Source of the DNA: Segniliparus sp051660745
GTDB lineage: Bacteria; Actinomycetota; Actinomycetes; Mycobacteriales; Mycobacteriaceae
Reading direction: 5' to 3'
Assembly (NCBI RefSeq): GCF_051660745.1
Contig: NZ_JBOFQF010000026.1
Location: 1 to 64,000 of the forward strand
DNA: 64,000 bases
Numbering within the stretch: position 1 is the first letter of the stretch; every line of letters starts with the position of its first letter. Shown in pieces: positions 63,992-64,000 of this stretch. Below the pieces are notes generated by a model that ran no database searches, was not told the DNA's origin, and saw only the letters and a list, made by a program, of their open reading frames with translations. Both the position numbers and the translations under genes were made by a program.

Positions 63992-64000
63992 ACCGCATGC

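Overview
The window is high-G+C DNA from a mycolic-acid-producing actinobacterium (Mycobacteriales). Evidence: an MmpL3-type mycolate flippase, RpfA, SepH, a GTP-dependent PEP carboxykinase, a CpnT/TNT-like toxin with its immunity factor, and long runs whose gene order matches Mycobacterium tuberculosis (Mtb). The divergence from Mtb, very short spacers and many TTG/GTG starts suggest a genus outside Mycobacterium proper. Segniliparus is my guess, made from memory, and I cannot confirm it from sequence alone. Comparisons with Mtb gene numbers rest on remembered gene order, not on a search.

Layout. 0-1.8 kb: tandem small exported two-cysteine proteins. 2-11 kb: block equivalent to Mtb Rv0206c-Rv0211 (pckG, two dynamin-like GTPases, trmB, mmpL3). 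11-14.7 kb: redox/stress locus (hemerythrin, old yellow enzyme, MarR, alpha/beta hydrolase) sharing a palindromic operator. 14.7-18.4 kb: NarK-type and CynX-type transporters with a GntR regulator. 18.4-22 kb: block equivalent to Rv3205c-Rv3207c (TIGR02569 protein, MoeZ, DUF3152 protease-like protein). 22.6-37.4 kb: accessory island interrupted only by sepH and a DUF2537-like gene. It holds a TNT-type NAD+ glycohydrolase toxin translationally coupled to its immunity gene, several secretion-associated proteins, and seven lipoprotein genes built from two related domains (A and B), occurring singly and as A-B fusions.

37.4-50.8 kb: block equivalent to Mtb Rv0863-Rv0879c (DUF2530, DUF3027, MFS, DUF2771, cspB, moaA2, moaD2, rpfA, moaE2, mog, moaC2), with a purine permease, UppP, a PAP2 phosphatase and an epoxide-hydrolase-like enzyme. 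50.9-54.6 kb: DapC-like aminotransferase and metE. 54.6-59.2 kb: block equivalent to Rv2249c-Rv2252 (diacylglycerol kinase, AGPS-like flavoprotein, TetR, GlpD). 59.2-60.5 kb: compact mercury-type MerR operon. 60.5-64 kb: GlpQ-type phosphodiesterase, a repeat-rich lipoprotein and a Tat-exported purple acid phosphatase.

Genes that work together: trmB-mmpL3 form a short operon. The molybdopterin genes moaA2/moaD2 and moaC/mog/moaE2 flank rpfA, and moeZ lies elsewhere. DAG kinase, the AGPS-like flavoprotein, GlpD, GlpQ and the acid phosphatase all point to glycerol-phosphate, ether-lipid and phosphate handling. No rRNA, tRNA, IS element, prophage or CRISPR array was recognised. Most likely novel content: the A/B-domain lipoprotein expansion next to the TNT toxin island, and the merR-linked membrane protein.
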